Source: an uncultured Lachnospiraceae bacterium (GTDB taxonomy: Bacteria > Bacillota > Clostridia > Lachnospirales > Lachnospiraceae). Taken from it: DNA of 64,000 bases. This document shows, piece by piece, positions 53,566 through 62,495 of the stretch. A program made the position numbers and the translations under genes. Every line of letters begins with the position of its first letter. Position 1 is the first letter of the stretch. The notes under the pieces are model-generated. The model searched no databases. It saw only the letters and a program-made list of their open reading frames with translations, and had not been told where the DNA came from. The stretch covers positions 10,335 through 74,334 of the forward strand of contig CAJTUA010000021.1 in NCBI GenBank assembly GCA_910579615.1. The letters run 5' to 3'.

Positions 53566-54795
53566 ATGTCGGAGGATATGGAGAAAGAAAATATATCTGC
53601 GCCTTCATTTAAAAATGATGGAAGGCTGAAACTTTTAATCATCGTCGGCACCCGCCCGGAAATCATCCGTCTGTCAGAGGTGATTAAAAAATGCCGCATT
53701 TATTTTGACACGGTTTTAGCCCACACGGGGCAGAATTATGATTATAACTTGAATGGTGTGTTCTTCCGCGATTTGGAGCTTGCTAGGGCGGAAGTTTACC
53801 TTGATGTGGTGGACGATGATTTGGGCGGGACAATCGGGAATATTATTGCAAAATCCTATCGTCTGATGGAGGCAATCCGCCCGGATGCCCTTCTCGTCCT
53901 GGGCGATACGAATTCCTGTCTGTCGGTGATTGGCGCGAAGCGCCTGCACATCCCGATTTTCCATATGGAGGCGGGGAACCGTTGCAAGGATGAATGTCTG
54001 CCAGAGGAAACGAACCGGAGGATTGTGGATATTATCTCGGATGTGAACATGGCGTATTCGGAGCATGCGCGCCGTTACCTGGCGGAATGCGGGCTGCCGA
54101 TGGAGCGCACTTTTGTGACGGGCTCGCCGATGGCGGAGGTGTTGCGGCGGAACTTGGAGAAGATTAAGGCATCGGATGTCCATGCCCGCCTGGGGCTTAC
54201 GAAAGGGAAATATATCCTGCTTTCCGCGCACCGGGAGGAAAATATTGATACAAAGAAGAATTTCCTTTCGCTGTTTTCGGCGGTAAACCGGATGGCGGAA
54301 AAATATGATATGCCAGTGCTTTATTCTTGTCATCCGCGTTCCCGAAAGAGGATTGAGGAGGCGGGGTTTTGTTTGGACAGGCGGGTGATGGCGCATGAAC
54401 CGCTGGGGTTCCATGACTATAACTGCCTGCAGATGAATGCTTTTGCGGTGGTGTCGGATTCCGGGACATTGCCGGAGGAAAGCAGCTTTTTTATTTCCGT
54501 CGGATATCCATTCCCGGCGGTCTGCATCCGCACGAGTACGGAGCGGCCGGAGGCATTGGATAAGGGAGGCTTTATCCTTGCGGGGATTGATGGGGAAAGC
54601 CTGCTGCAGGCGGTGGATACCGCAGTTGGGATGAACCGGGATGGCGGTTTTGGCATCCCAGTTCCGGATTATATGGACGAGAATGTGTCGGATAAGGTGG
54701 TAAGGATTATCCAGGGATATGTGGGCGTGGTGAATAAGATGGTGTGGAGGAAAACGGAACAGGCGGAAAACTTTGGAGAAGAAGCCTCTCTGTAA
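53566..54795 (+). CDS. capG: UDP-GlcNAc 2-epimerase-like enzyme of the L-FucNAc pathway
   Basis: A 409-residue epimerase of the CapG/FnlC/WbjD group: LLIIVGTRPEIIRLSEVIKK, HTGQNYDYNLNGVFFRDLEL, LGDTNSCLSVIGAKRLHIPIFHMEAGNRCKDECLPEETNRR, SAHREENID and VSDSGTLPEESSFF. It does the last step, C2 epimerisation to UDP-L-FucNAc. The order here is capE-capG-capF rather than capE-capF-capG. AAGGAGGG precedes the ATG. Confidence 0.93.
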   Translation: MSEDMEKENISAPSFKNDGRLKLLIIVGTRPEIIRLSEVIKKCRIYFDTVLAHTGQNYDYNLNGVFFRDLELARAEVYLDVVDDDLGGTIGNIIAKSYRLMEAIRPDALLVLGDTNSCLSVIGAKRLHIPIFHMEAGNRCKDECLPEETNRRIVDIISDVNMAYSEHARRYLAECGLPMERTFVTGSPMAEVLRRNLEKIKASDVHARLGLTKGKYILLSAHREENIDTKKNFLSLFSAVNRMAEKYDMPVLYSCHPRSRKRIEEAGFCLDRRVMAHEPLGFHDYNCLQMNAFAVVSDSGTLPEESSFFISVGYPFPAVCIRTSTERPEALDKGGFILAGIDGESLLQAVDTAVGMNRDGGFGIPVPDYMDENVSDKVVRIIQGYVGVVNKMVWRKTEQAENFGEEASL

Positions 54796-54921
54796 GCGGT
54801 TTTTGCTTGATGTAGAGCTGCCATACACAAGCTTCGGGCATTGTTTACGCCATGGGAAGATGATACGGCGAAAGGGCAATACAGCAAAAAAGGCGATGCT
54901 TTTTTCTGCGGGGGGATGGAT

Positions 54922-56172
54922 ATGAACATACTGGTTACGGGTGCAAAGGGCATGGTGGGGACTGCCCTGACCGCGAATTTATACAATATCAAAGAGGGGA
55001 AAAACAAAACACGCCCCGGCATTTTAATTGATGAGATTTATGAGTACGATATTGGCTCCACGCAGGAGGAACTGGACAGTTTTTGTGCGCGGGCGGATTT
55101 TGTGTTCCATCTGGCGGGTGTGAACCGCCCGAAAGAAAATGCGGAGTTTATGGAGGGGAACTTTGGGTTTTCGTCCACGCTGCTGGATTGCCTGAAAAGA
55201 GCGGGCAACAAAGCGGCGGTGATGCTTGCCTCGTCCATCCAGGCGGCGCTTGCCGGGCGTTTTCAGGATTCGGAATATGGAAAGTCGAAACTGGCGGGGG
55301 AGGAATTGTTTTTTCGGTACGGGCAGCAGACAGGGGCGAAGGTTGCCATTTACCGTTTTCCAAATTTGATGGGGCACAGCCGCCCGAATTATAATTCTGC
55401 GGTATCCACGTTCTGCCATGCGGTGGCAAATGATTTGCCGTATACGGTGAATGACCGGTTGACGGAACTGGAGCTGTTATATATTGATGATCTTGTGGAG
55501 GCAATGTTTGATTTGCTGGAGGGCAAGGAAGAACGGTGTGAGTATCCGCAGGCGGGCGAGGTGTCACGCGGCATCCGGTACGACGGGCTGACGCCGCGTG
55601 CAGCCGCAGATGGACGGTATTGCTATGTTGCGGCAACGCACCGGGTGAGTCTTGGGGAGATTGTGGATTTGCTGGAGATTTTTAAGCGGCAGCCGGATAC
55701 CTTGGTGATGCCGGAAATCCCGGAGGGAAGTTTTGCAAAGAAGCTGTACAGCCTGTACCTGACATACCTGCCAAAGGAGAAGTTTGCATTTGGCCTTACC
55801 ATGAATTGTGATGCGAGAGGCTCTTTTACGGAGATAATAAAGACGGGAAGCTGCGGACAGTTCAGTGTGAATGTCAGCAAGCCAGGGGTTACAAAGGGGG
55901 AGCACTGGCACAACAGCAAGTGGGAGATTTTTATTGTGGTTTCCGGGCATGGGCTGATACGGGAGCGCAAGGTTGGTACAAATGAAGTGGTGGAGTTTGA
56001 GGTGTGCGGGGAGCAGCTTAGGGCAATCCGCATGATTCCGGGGTGGACGCACAGCATCATGAACTTGTCGGATACAGAGAATCTGGTGACGCTGATGTGG
56101 GCGAATGAAGTTTTTGATGCAAAACATCCAGATACGTTTGGGGAAATGGTGGGGAATGTTAGGGGATTGTAG
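54922..56172 (+). CDS. capF: Bifunctional UDP-L-talose/FucNAc reductase with C-terminal cupin
   Basis: About 416 residues. The N-terminal SDR domain reads MNILVTGAKGMVGTALTANL, IYEYDIGSTQEELDSFC, FHLAGVNRPKENAEFMEGNFGF and YGKSKLAGEELFF. The C-terminal cupin has the metal-binding HWHNSKWEIFIVVSGHG. This two-domain form is typical of CapF, which reduces and epimerises in the middle of the UDP-L-FucNAc pathway. ATG 54922 gives the standard N-terminus; upstream ATG 54916 is equally near the GGGGGG site. Last gene of the polysaccharide locus, followed by a strong terminator. Confidence 0.93.
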   Translation: MNILVTGAKGMVGTALTANLYNIKEGKNKTRPGILIDEIYEYDIGSTQEELDSFCARADFVFHLAGVNRPKENAEFMEGNFGFSSTLLDCLKRAGNKAAVMLASSIQAALAGRFQDSEYGKSKLAGEELFFRYGQQTGAKVAIYRFPNLMGHSRPNYNSAVSTFCHAVANDLPYTVNDRLTELELLYIDDLVEAMFDLLEGKEERCEYPQAGEVSRGIRYDGLTPRAAADGRYCYVAATHRVSLGEIVDLLEIFKRQPDTLVMPEIPEGSFAKKLYSLYLTYLPKEKFAFGLTMNCDARGSFTEIIKTGSCGQFSVNVSKPGVTKGEHWHNSKWEIFIVVSGHGLIRERKVGTNEVVEFEVCGEQLRAIRMIPGWTHSIMNLSDTENLVTLMWANEVFDAKHPDTFGEMVGNVRGL

Positions 56173-56239
56173 TTGATGTGGGCGCAGTGCCATGGAGAAA
56201 GGAAAACGCGGGATTGGCGTGAATTGAATTTAAAGTGGA

Positions 56240-56276
56240 GCAGGGGGCAAAGCCGGAATCCGGTTTTGCCCCCTGC
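56240..56276 (+). terminator. Terminator of the polysaccharide locus
   Basis: GCAGGGGGCAAA pairs with TTTGCCCCCTGC around an inner CCGG/CCGG stem. GC-rich and perfect; the rest of 56277-56635 has no gene I can see. Confidence 0.85.
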
Positions 56277-56635
56277 TGCGTTATGTTACCCTGCGCTGTT
56301 TCAAAACGGATTTAATCGGTAACAATGCTTTTACGTTTTGTGCCTGGGAGGGGGTGTGGGAATTTTATCCGGAGATTCGGAGGTTGTTCTTTGTTGGATT
56401 CTCTTAATGGAATGAAAGAATGATGAGATATTATTTGTAATAGGATGATGGGCGGAACCCTTTGTCTGTTTTTTGTAAATAAATCACATAAATAATTTCC
56501 GGAAGGTGCGATTTTAAGGAGTGGAAAGCGTTACATCCGGCCGCCAGGGCATAGTTTGTATTGGGGCAATAAGGGCTGTGTTTTGCCCTTCTGTGCGTTT
56601 TTTGTTTCAAGCCCGTGCCTGCTCAAAAATTTGGC

Positions 56636-56664
56636 TTGCAGGAACTTCTCTGGTTTGGTATAAT
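56636..56664 (+). promoter_or_regulatory. Sigma-A promoter of the YcxB-like gene
   Basis: TTGCAG and TATAAT with a 17-base spacer, starting transcription about 60 bases before the ATG at 56728. Confidence 0.8.
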
Positions 56665-56727
56665 GAGGCGCAGATAAAAAGCTTGCCCAAGGAAAGAAAA
56701 CAGGGAGAAGCAGGAAGGTCCAGGACT

Positions 56728-57234
56728 ATGCAGGAAATCAAATTCAGTGTAAAAATGAAAGTTAAAACGATGTATCGCTTTTTGATGCACCATGGGTATG
56801 CGGGGATGTCTGGCATTATCAATCTTATTATCAGCGGCGGTGCGCTTGTGCTGCTGATTGCCGGGATGGGGGAAAGTGTGACCTCAAAGGTTGCACTTGC
56901 AATTGTGGCAGCATTGTTTACCGTGATTAACCCGCTCTACCTATATTATAAGGCGGCAAAGCAGGTGAAGCTGACACCGATGTTTGCAAAGCCGCTTGAC
57001 TATGTGGTCAATGGTACAGGGCTGACAGTGTCACAGGGGGAGGAAACGCTTACGGTTGGATGGGACGAACTGCGCAAGGTTGTGGAGACGGGGAATGACT
57101 TTTATATTTATCTGTCGCTGACGCGCGCCTATATTTTTCCGAAGGAAAATCTTGCGGGGCAGGAGGAGGCGTTTCGCAGTGCAGTGAAGGAGTATACGAA
57201 GCCGGAGATATGCAAATGCAAATTTAAGGCATAA
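56728..57234 (+). CDS. YcxB-like membrane protein
   Basis: A 168-residue protein with two membrane segments (SGIINLIISGGALVLLIAG; VALAIVAALFTVINPLYLYY) and a C-terminal soluble part (VVNGTGLTVSQGEETLTVGWDELRKVVETGNDFYIYLS; AYIFPKENL) matching the YcxB-like C-terminal domain. ATG 56728 is preferred because it follows the promoter and a GGAAGG site; the frame is open upstream but crosses the promoter. Function not established. Confidence 0.82.
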   Translation: MQEIKFSVKMKVKTMYRFLMHHGYAGMSGIINLIISGGALVLLIAGMGESVTSKVALAIVAALFTVINPLYLYYKAAKQVKLTPMFAKPLDYVVNGTGLTVSQGEETLTVGWDELRKVVETGNDFYIYLSLTRAYIFPKENLAGQEEAFRSAVKEYTKPEICKCKFKA

Positions 57235-57451
57235 ATATGGCGTGGACAATGTGGGAAATCGCGGTAAAGTGACACGCCATATCCAGGATGTGATTTTTTA
57301 ACGCGCAGTGCATCGTGTAATATGATAGCTATTGATGCAATTTTACAGGAACAATTTTGAAAGTCAGAAAGCGGAATCGTTCATAACGGATAGATTGCAG
57401 GCAGAAAACAATTTTGTTATTTGTGTAAAAAGGGCGGGTGAGACAGCGGAA

Positions 57452-57871
57452 ATGGTATACGAGAGTACAAGTGCAAAGCAGACAGCACAGTTTGCGGCAG
57501 AATTGGCAAAAACGGCGGCACCGGGCATGATAATCTGCCTTGAAGGCGATTTGGGTGTTGGGAAAACAGTATTTACACAGGGCTTTGCGAGGGGGCTTGG
57601 TATCGTAGAGCCTGTGAGCAGCCCAACCTTTACAATTGTACAGGTTTATGAGGAAGGGCGGCTGCCGCTCTACCATTTTGATGTGTACCGGATTGCGGAT
57701 GTGATGGAGATGGAAGAAATCGGCTACGAGGATTATTTTTATGGGCAGGGCGTATGCTTAGTTGAGTGGTCTTCCCGGATATCAGAAATTCTTCCAGAGC
57801 AGGTTCTGTCGGTGCGCATAGAGAAGGATTTGGAGAGGGACTTTGATTTCCGGCGGATTATTGTCGAATAG
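57452..57871 (+). CDS. tsaE: tRNA t6A synthesis ATPase TsaE
   Basis: 139 residues from ATG 57452 (MVYESTSAKQTAQFAAEL): Walker A LEGDLGVGKTVFTQGFARGLG, SSPTFTIVQVY, LYHFDVYRI and LVEWSSRI. It works with TsaB and TsaD to add threonylcarbamoyl to A37 of ANN-decoding tRNAs. An upstream ATG at 57332 would add 40 unlike residues; the shorter form fits the family length. Confidence 0.92.
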   Translation: MVYESTSAKQTAQFAAELAKTAAPGMIICLEGDLGVGKTVFTQGFARGLGIVEPVSSPTFTIVQVYEEGRLPLYHFDVYRIADVMEMEEIGYEDYFYGQGVCLVEWSSRISEILPEQVLSVRIEKDLERDFDFRRIIVE

Positions 57872-57954
57872 CAATCGTGCCCTGTGATGGCGGAGAAAAG
57901 TTGCCATAGTGCAGTTGAAGGGATGGGGAAATAAAGGAAAAAGAGGTCGGAAAT

Positions 57955-58662
57955 ATGAAAATATTAGCGATAGACAGTTCTGGTCTGGTGGCGTCGGCAG
58001 CATTGCTTGACGATGGCATTATGGTGGCGGAGTATACGGTGGATTATAAGAAAACGCACTCGCAGACCCTTTTGCCGATGGTGGATGAGATTGTGCAGAT
58101 GACCCAACAGGAACTTTCGGAAATTGATGCCGTGGCAGTGGCAAAAGGACCAGGTTCGTTTACCGGGCTGCGGATTGGTGCGGCGACGGCGAAGGGACTC
58201 GGTCTGGCGCTGAAAAAGCCTGTGATTGGTGTGCCGACCGTGGATGCGCTTGCTTACAATCTCTATGGGACAGAGCGGTTGATTTGTCCGCTTATGGATG
58301 CGCGGCGCGGACAGGTTTACACGGGGCTTTATACCTTTGAAGGGGAAAATCTTATTGTGCTGCGGGAACAGGAAGTGGCGCTGCTTGACGATATTTTGAA
58401 GGAGTTAAACGGTCGCGGCGCACCGGTTATTTTTCTCGGGGATGGCGTTGCGGTACACAGCGAAAAGATAAAGGAAGCAATGTGTGTCCCATATTCTTTC
58501 GCGCCCGCGCACCTGGCAAGACAGCGTGCCGGGGCGGTAGCCGCCCTTGCCGCTGTTTATTACGCGGAAGGAAAATTTACTTCGGCCATGGAGCATGTGC
58601 CGGTGTATTTGAGGCTTTCGCAGGCGGAGCGTGAGCGCGCGGAACGCATTGGACATACTTAA
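57955..58662 (+). CDS. tsaB: tRNA t6A synthesis protein TsaB
   Basis: A 235-residue protein of the actin-like ATPase fold: MKILAIDSSGLVASAALLD, KKTHSQTLLPMVDEIV, VAKGPGSFTGLRIGAATAKGLG and VDALAYNLYG. It is the non-catalytic partner of TsaD. It lies 83 bp after tsaE and before rimI, the usual order in Firmicutes. Confidence 0.95.
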   Translation: MKILAIDSSGLVASAALLDDGIMVAEYTVDYKKTHSQTLLPMVDEIVQMTQQELSEIDAVAVAKGPGSFTGLRIGAATAKGLGLALKKPVIGVPTVDALAYNLYGTERLICPLMDARRGQVYTGLYTFEGENLIVLREQEVALLDDILKELNGRGAPVIFLGDGVAVHSEKIKEAMCVPYSFAPAHLARQRAGAVAALAAVYYAEGKFTSAMEHVPVYLRLSQAERERAERIGHT

Positions 58663-58775
58663 AAACTGCTTTTTACAGGAAATGCTTTCGCTGTGTGCAG
58701 GATACTGGAATGGTTTTTTGGATGCACGCAGATTTTCAGTGGAAGCCGCGTAATTTTTGGAGAGGGTGGAATGCA

Positions 58776-59216
58776 ATGGAAATCCGCAGGATGCAGGAGG
58801 GTGACCTGGAACAGGTCGTGGCGTTGGAGAAGGCAATATTTAGCGAGCCGTGGAGCCGGAAGGGATTTGAGGAAACTTACCAAAAAAAAGAAAACTGTTA
58901 TCTTGTTGTCGAGGAAGGTGGGGAAATCCTGGCGTACTGTGGATTTTGGAGCGTTCTGGACGAGGCGGATATCTGCAATGTTGCCGTGCGCAGGGATGCG
59001 AGGCGGCGGGGATTGGCCAAGGCTATGCTGAAGGAATTGATGGAGGAAGGCAGGAAACTTGGCGTGACAGCATTTACTCTGGAGGTGCGCGTTGGAAATA
59101 TGCCTGCGATTGCCCTGTACCGAAAGCTCGGATTCGAATCAGCGGGGGTGCGCCCCGGATTTTATACAAAACCCAAGGAGGATGCGCTGATTATGTGGAA
59201 GATGCAAAAGGGATAA
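58776..59216 (+). CDS. rimI: Ribosomal-protein alanine N-acetyltransferase
   Basis: 146 residues: MEIRRMQEGDLEQVVALEKAIFSEPWSRKGFEE, NVAVRRDARRRGLAKAMLKEL (acetyl-CoA binding), TLEVRVGNMPAIALYRKLGFESAGVRPGFY. A GNAT enzyme that acetylates the N-terminus of ribosomal protein S18 in E. coli; its genes accompany tsaB in Firmicutes. GGAGAGGGTGG stands just before the ATG. Confidence 0.93.
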   Translation: MEIRRMQEGDLEQVVALEKAIFSEPWSRKGFEETYQKKENCYLVVEEGGEILAYCGFWSVLDEADICNVAVRRDARRRGLAKAMLKELMEEGRKLGVTAFTLEVRVGNMPAIALYRKLGFESAGVRPGFYTKPKEDALIMWKMQKG

Positions 59217-59392
59217 GGGGTTTGTACGGGGTGCAAACCGGAATGTAAGAACAAGGTTTCAATGATTCCTGTGCGGTGTTTGGCGGCAACAGCGTAATTT
59301 AACAGCGATTTCCACTATGTTTCGACATAAAAATGTGTTATGATAGTGCTACCAACGATATTTTGGACAGACATTCAGGTGGTGAAAAGGGC

Positions 59393-59635
59393 ATGGGTAA
59401 GGGCATGGAAAAACTGCAGGAAACGAAGCTGCGGTGCAATAATTGTGGCCGCGAGCTGAAAACAGAGAACGGGATTCTGGTAGAGGACGCGTTTGTTGCC
59501 AGTAAAGAATGGGGATATTTTTCGAAAAAAGATCTCCAGGTGCATAGCTTTGTGCTGTGTGAGAAATGCTGCGACAGGATAGCGGCAGGTTTCCAGATTC
59601 CGGTGACAGTGACGGAGAAACGCGAGGTGATGTAG
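59393..59635 (+). CDS. Small zinc-ribbon protein, 80 residues
   Basis: A protein with two Cys pairs (CNNCG at residue 15 and CEKCC near 56) and a conserved-looking middle (ILVEDAFVASKEWGYFSKKDLQVHSFVLCEKC). ATG 59393 follows AGGTGGTG; ATG 59405 is possible. Its last codons form the 5' arm of the terminator at 59620. The role is unknown to me. Confidence 0.75.
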   Translation: MGKGMEKLQETKLRCNNCGRELKTENGILVEDAFVASKEWGYFSKKDLQVHSFVLCEKCCDRIAAGFQIPVTVTEKREVM

Positions 59636-59648
59636 CCTCGCGTTTTTT
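59620..59648 (+). terminator. Terminator overlapping the stop codon of the zinc-ribbon gene
   Basis: ACGCGAGG (59620-59627) pairs with CCTCGCGT (59636-59643), followed by T6; the stop TAG (59633-59635) lies in the loop. Confidence 0.88.
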
Positions 59649-59877
59649 GTGTCCTGGTGCGGCCGCTGATTTACATGCGCAGGATTTGGCTGCTGTAGCA
59701 GCGCATGCCCGCACGTCCAAGGAAAATACGTCTTATGCTATGTCTCTTTCCAACGGTGATGACACATGCCCGCAGACCTTGGAAAAATGCCCTTATATGG
59801 TGTCTGTACGTTTTTCTTGCGAAAATGGAAAGAATATGGTAAGATAAAACAAAACAAAAAGAAATGGACAGGAATAT

Positions 59878-60795
59878 ATGTTAGATGTTTGTTTATTGGG
59901 AACGAGTGGGATGATGCCGCTGCCGGGGCGGTGGCTGACCGCGCTTATGACGCGCTTAAACGGGAGCAGTTTGCTGATTGACTGCGGCGAGGGCACACAG
60001 ATTGCCATCCGGGAAAAAGGCTGGAGCGTCCATGATATTGATATTATTTGCTTTACACATTACCACGGGGATCACATCAGCGGGCTTCCGGGGCTGCTTT
60101 TGTCCATAGGGAATGCGGAGCGCAAAGAGCCGCTTACGCTGATAGGGCCAAAAGGGCTGGAACGGGTGGTTTCCGCCTTGCGCGTCATTGCGCCGGAGCT
60201 GCCGTTTGAACTGAAATTTATTGAACTGACGGAGAATGTGCAGGAGCTTACCGTCGGTGCATATTCGGTTGAGGCATTCCGAGTAAACCACAATGTCATA
60301 TGCTACGGCTATACGATTCTGGTAAAGCGCAGCGGCAGGTTTATGCCGGAAAAAGCGGAGGAAAACCGTGTTCCAAAGGAACTCTGGAGCCGTCTGCAAA
60401 AAGGGGCGGTGATTGAGCTTGACGGGCGGACATATACGCAGGATATGATACTTGGTCCGCAGAGGAAGGGGCTTAAGCTGACCTACTGCACGGATACAAG
60501 GCCGGTGCCGGCGATTGTGCAGTCGGCGGAAGGAGCGGACTTGTTTATCTGTGAGGGGATGTACGGTGAGACGGGCAAGGAAGAAAAGGCGCGCGAGCAC
60601 AAGCACATGACGTTTGGCGAGGCGGCGGAAATGGCAAGGACGGCGAAAGTGCGCGAACTGTGGCTGACGCATTACAGCCCATCGCTCATTCACCCGGAGG
60701 AATTTATAAAGGAAACGCGGCGGATTTTCCCGAACACATTTCCGGGGAAGGATAAGAAGAGTGTTACTTTGGAGTTTGGGAAGGATGAAATGTGA
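59878..60795 (+). CDS. rnz: Ribonuclease Z
   Basis: A 305-residue metallo-beta-lactamase fold nuclease: MLDVCLLGTSGMMPLPGR, LIDCGEGTQIAI, FTHYHGDHISGLPGLLLSIG (HxHxDH metal site), TYCTDTRPV, and ELWLTHYSPS. It trims the 3' ends of tRNA precursors. This fits the two tRNA-Ser genes at 63.4-63.7 kb, neither of which encodes CCA. Confidence 0.93.
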   Translation: MLDVCLLGTSGMMPLPGRWLTALMTRLNGSSLLIDCGEGTQIAIREKGWSVHDIDIICFTHYHGDHISGLPGLLLSIGNAERKEPLTLIGPKGLERVVSALRVIAPELPFELKFIELTENVQELTVGAYSVEAFRVNHNVICYGYTILVKRSGRFMPEKAEENRVPKELWSRLQKGAVIELDGRTYTQDMILGPQRKGLKLTYCTDTRPVPAIVQSAEGADLFICEGMYGETGKEEKAREHKHMTFGEAAEMARTAKVRELWLTHYSPSLIHPEEFIKETRRIFPNTFPGKDKKSVTLEFGKDEM

Positions 60796-60845
60796 AAATG
60801 CCAAAAAGATTTTAATGCTGTCTGGGCGGCAGGACGGGAGGGGCT

Positions 60846-61439
60846 ATGAAAAAGAAAAAAAATACTGTTATAACAATTATTGTAATGCTTATTCTGGCGG
60901 CAATCATTGTGGGGGGATATTTCCTGATATCTGCAAGGAAAAATGCGGAAAATTATGAGGGGAGCAAAGAAAAGAACGAGGTGGACAACCTGTTGGAGAA
61001 GAATCTTGACAGCAGCTATCCGGTTACGGCGCGTGAGGTAGTCAAGTTTTACAGCAGGATATTAAAGTGCTATTATAATGAAACGCTCTCGGAGCAGCAG
61101 CTTGGCGGGCTTCTTGACCAGATGCGCAAACTTTTTGATGAGGAGCTGCTTGCGGAGAATCCGCGCGATACGCATCTTGCCGATTTGCAGGAGGAAATCA
61201 GGGATTTCGCTGCGCGCAAATGCACCATCACGAGCTATCAGGTGGAGCAGGCGGGCAATATTATTACGTGGACGGATGAGGAAAAGAATTATGCAAGGGT
61301 GATTGCTTCCTATACACAGTTTGAAAAGGAAGAGAACCATTATCTGAAGGTGTACGAGGAGTTTATTTTGCGCAAGGATGATTCCGGGAAATGGAAAATA
61401 TTGGGGTGGCAGCTTGCGGATGCGGAAGATATGAAATAG
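60846..61439 (+). CDS. Membrane-anchored hypothetical protein, 197 residues
   Basis: One N-terminal membrane segment (NTVITIIVMLILAAIIVGGYFLI) and an outer domain with KNLDSSYPVTAREVVKFYSRILKCYYNETLSEQQLGGLLDQMRKLFDEELLAENP. It looks like an unnamed conserved protein of Lachnospiraceae that sits upstream of tsaD; the name is not certain to me. RBS GGGAGGGGCT. Confidence 0.75.
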   Translation: MKKKKNTVITIIVMLILAAIIVGGYFLISARKNAENYEGSKEKNEVDNLLEKNLDSSYPVTAREVVKFYSRILKCYYNETLSEQQLGGLLDQMRKLFDEELLAENPRDTHLADLQEEIRDFAARKCTITSYQVEQAGNIITWTDEEKNYARVIASYTQFEKEENHYLKVYEEFILRKDDSGKWKILGWQLADAEDMK

Positions 61440-61466
61440 GCGGCATCAAGTGATATGAGGCAGGTT

Positions 61467-62495
61467 ATGGAAAACAAAAAAGACATTTTGATATTGGCAA
61501 TTGAATCTTCATGCGATGAGACGGCAGCAGCGGTCGTAAAAAATGGGAGGATGGTGCTTTCTAATGTGATATCCTCGCAAATTGCACTGCATACGCTTTA
61601 CGGTGGGGTGGTGCCGGAAATTGCGTCAAGAAAGCATGTCGAGAAAATCAATCAGGTAATCGAGGAGGCGCTTGGGCAGGCGGGCGTGGAACTTGCCGAT
61701 GTGGACGCGGTTGGTGTGACATACGGGCCAGGGCTTGTCGGCGCACTGCTTGTCGGTGTGGCAGAAGCGAAAGCGATTGCCTACGCAGCAAAGAAGCCGC
61801 TGATTGGTGTCCACCATATAGAAGGGCATGTGTCGGCGAATTATATTGAGAACCCGGATTTGGAGCCGCCGTTTTTGTGCCTGATTGTCTCGGGTGGGCA
61901 CACGCATCTTGTTCTTGTGAAGGAATATGGCGTGTATGAAATAATTGGGCGGACGCACGACGATGCGGCCGGGGAAGCATACGATAAGGTGGCGCGCGCG
62001 ATTGGTCTGGGCTATCCGGGCGGACCAAAGATTGATGCGCTTGCGAAGGAGGGGAATCCGCGGGCAATTGCGTTTCCGCGCGCCCATATTGAGGGGGCGC
62101 CGTTTGACTTCAGTTTCAGCGGACTCAAATCGGCAGTGCTGAATTATCTGAACTCCTGCGAGATGAAGGGGGAGGAAGTGAACCGGGCGGATGTTGCAGC
62201 ATCCTTCCAGCAGGCGGTTGTGGATGTTTTGACCGGGCGCACTGTGGCGGCGGCGAAGGAATACCATATGGAACGCGTGGCGCTGGCAGGCGGTGTTGCC
62301 TCAAACTCTGCATTGCGCAAGGCAATGGAGCAGGAATGTGACAGGCATGGGTTGAAATTTTACCGCCCGTCCCCGATTTTTTGCACGGACAATGCGGCGA
62401 TGATTGGCGCGGCGGCGTACTATGAGTTTTGTAAAGGTATCCGGAGCGGTTTGGATTTGAATGCCGTGCCGAACTTAAAGATAGGGGAGCGGTAA
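61467..62495 (+). CDS. tsaD: tRNA N6-adenosine threonylcarbamoyltransferase TsaD
   Basis: 342 residues: ILAIESSCDETAAAVV, YGGVVPEIASRKHVEKIN, VTYGPGLVGALLVGVAEAKAIA, the metal-binding HHIEGH, SGGHTHLVLV and GGVASNSALRKAM. It transfers threonylcarbamoyl to tRNA with TsaB and TsaE, which are encoded 3 kb upstream. ATG 61467 is preferred over 61455 because its N-terminus MENKKDILILAIESSCDE is family-like. Its last base overlaps the first base of ispD. Confidence 0.96.
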   Translation: MENKKDILILAIESSCDETAAAVVKNGRMVLSNVISSQIALHTLYGGVVPEIASRKHVEKINQVIEEALGQAGVELADVDAVGVTYGPGLVGALLVGVAEAKAIAYAAKKPLIGVHHIEGHVSANYIENPDLEPPFLCLIVSGGHTHLVLVKEYGVYEIIGRTHDDAAGEAYDKVARAIGLGYPGGPKIDALAKEGNPRAIAFPRAHIEGAPFDFSFSGLKSAVLNYLNSCEMKGEEVNRADVAASFQQAVVDVLTGRTVAAAKEYHMERVALAGGVASNSALRKAMEQECDRHGLKFYRPSPIFCTDNAAMIGAAAYYEFCKGIRSGLDLNAVPNLKIGER

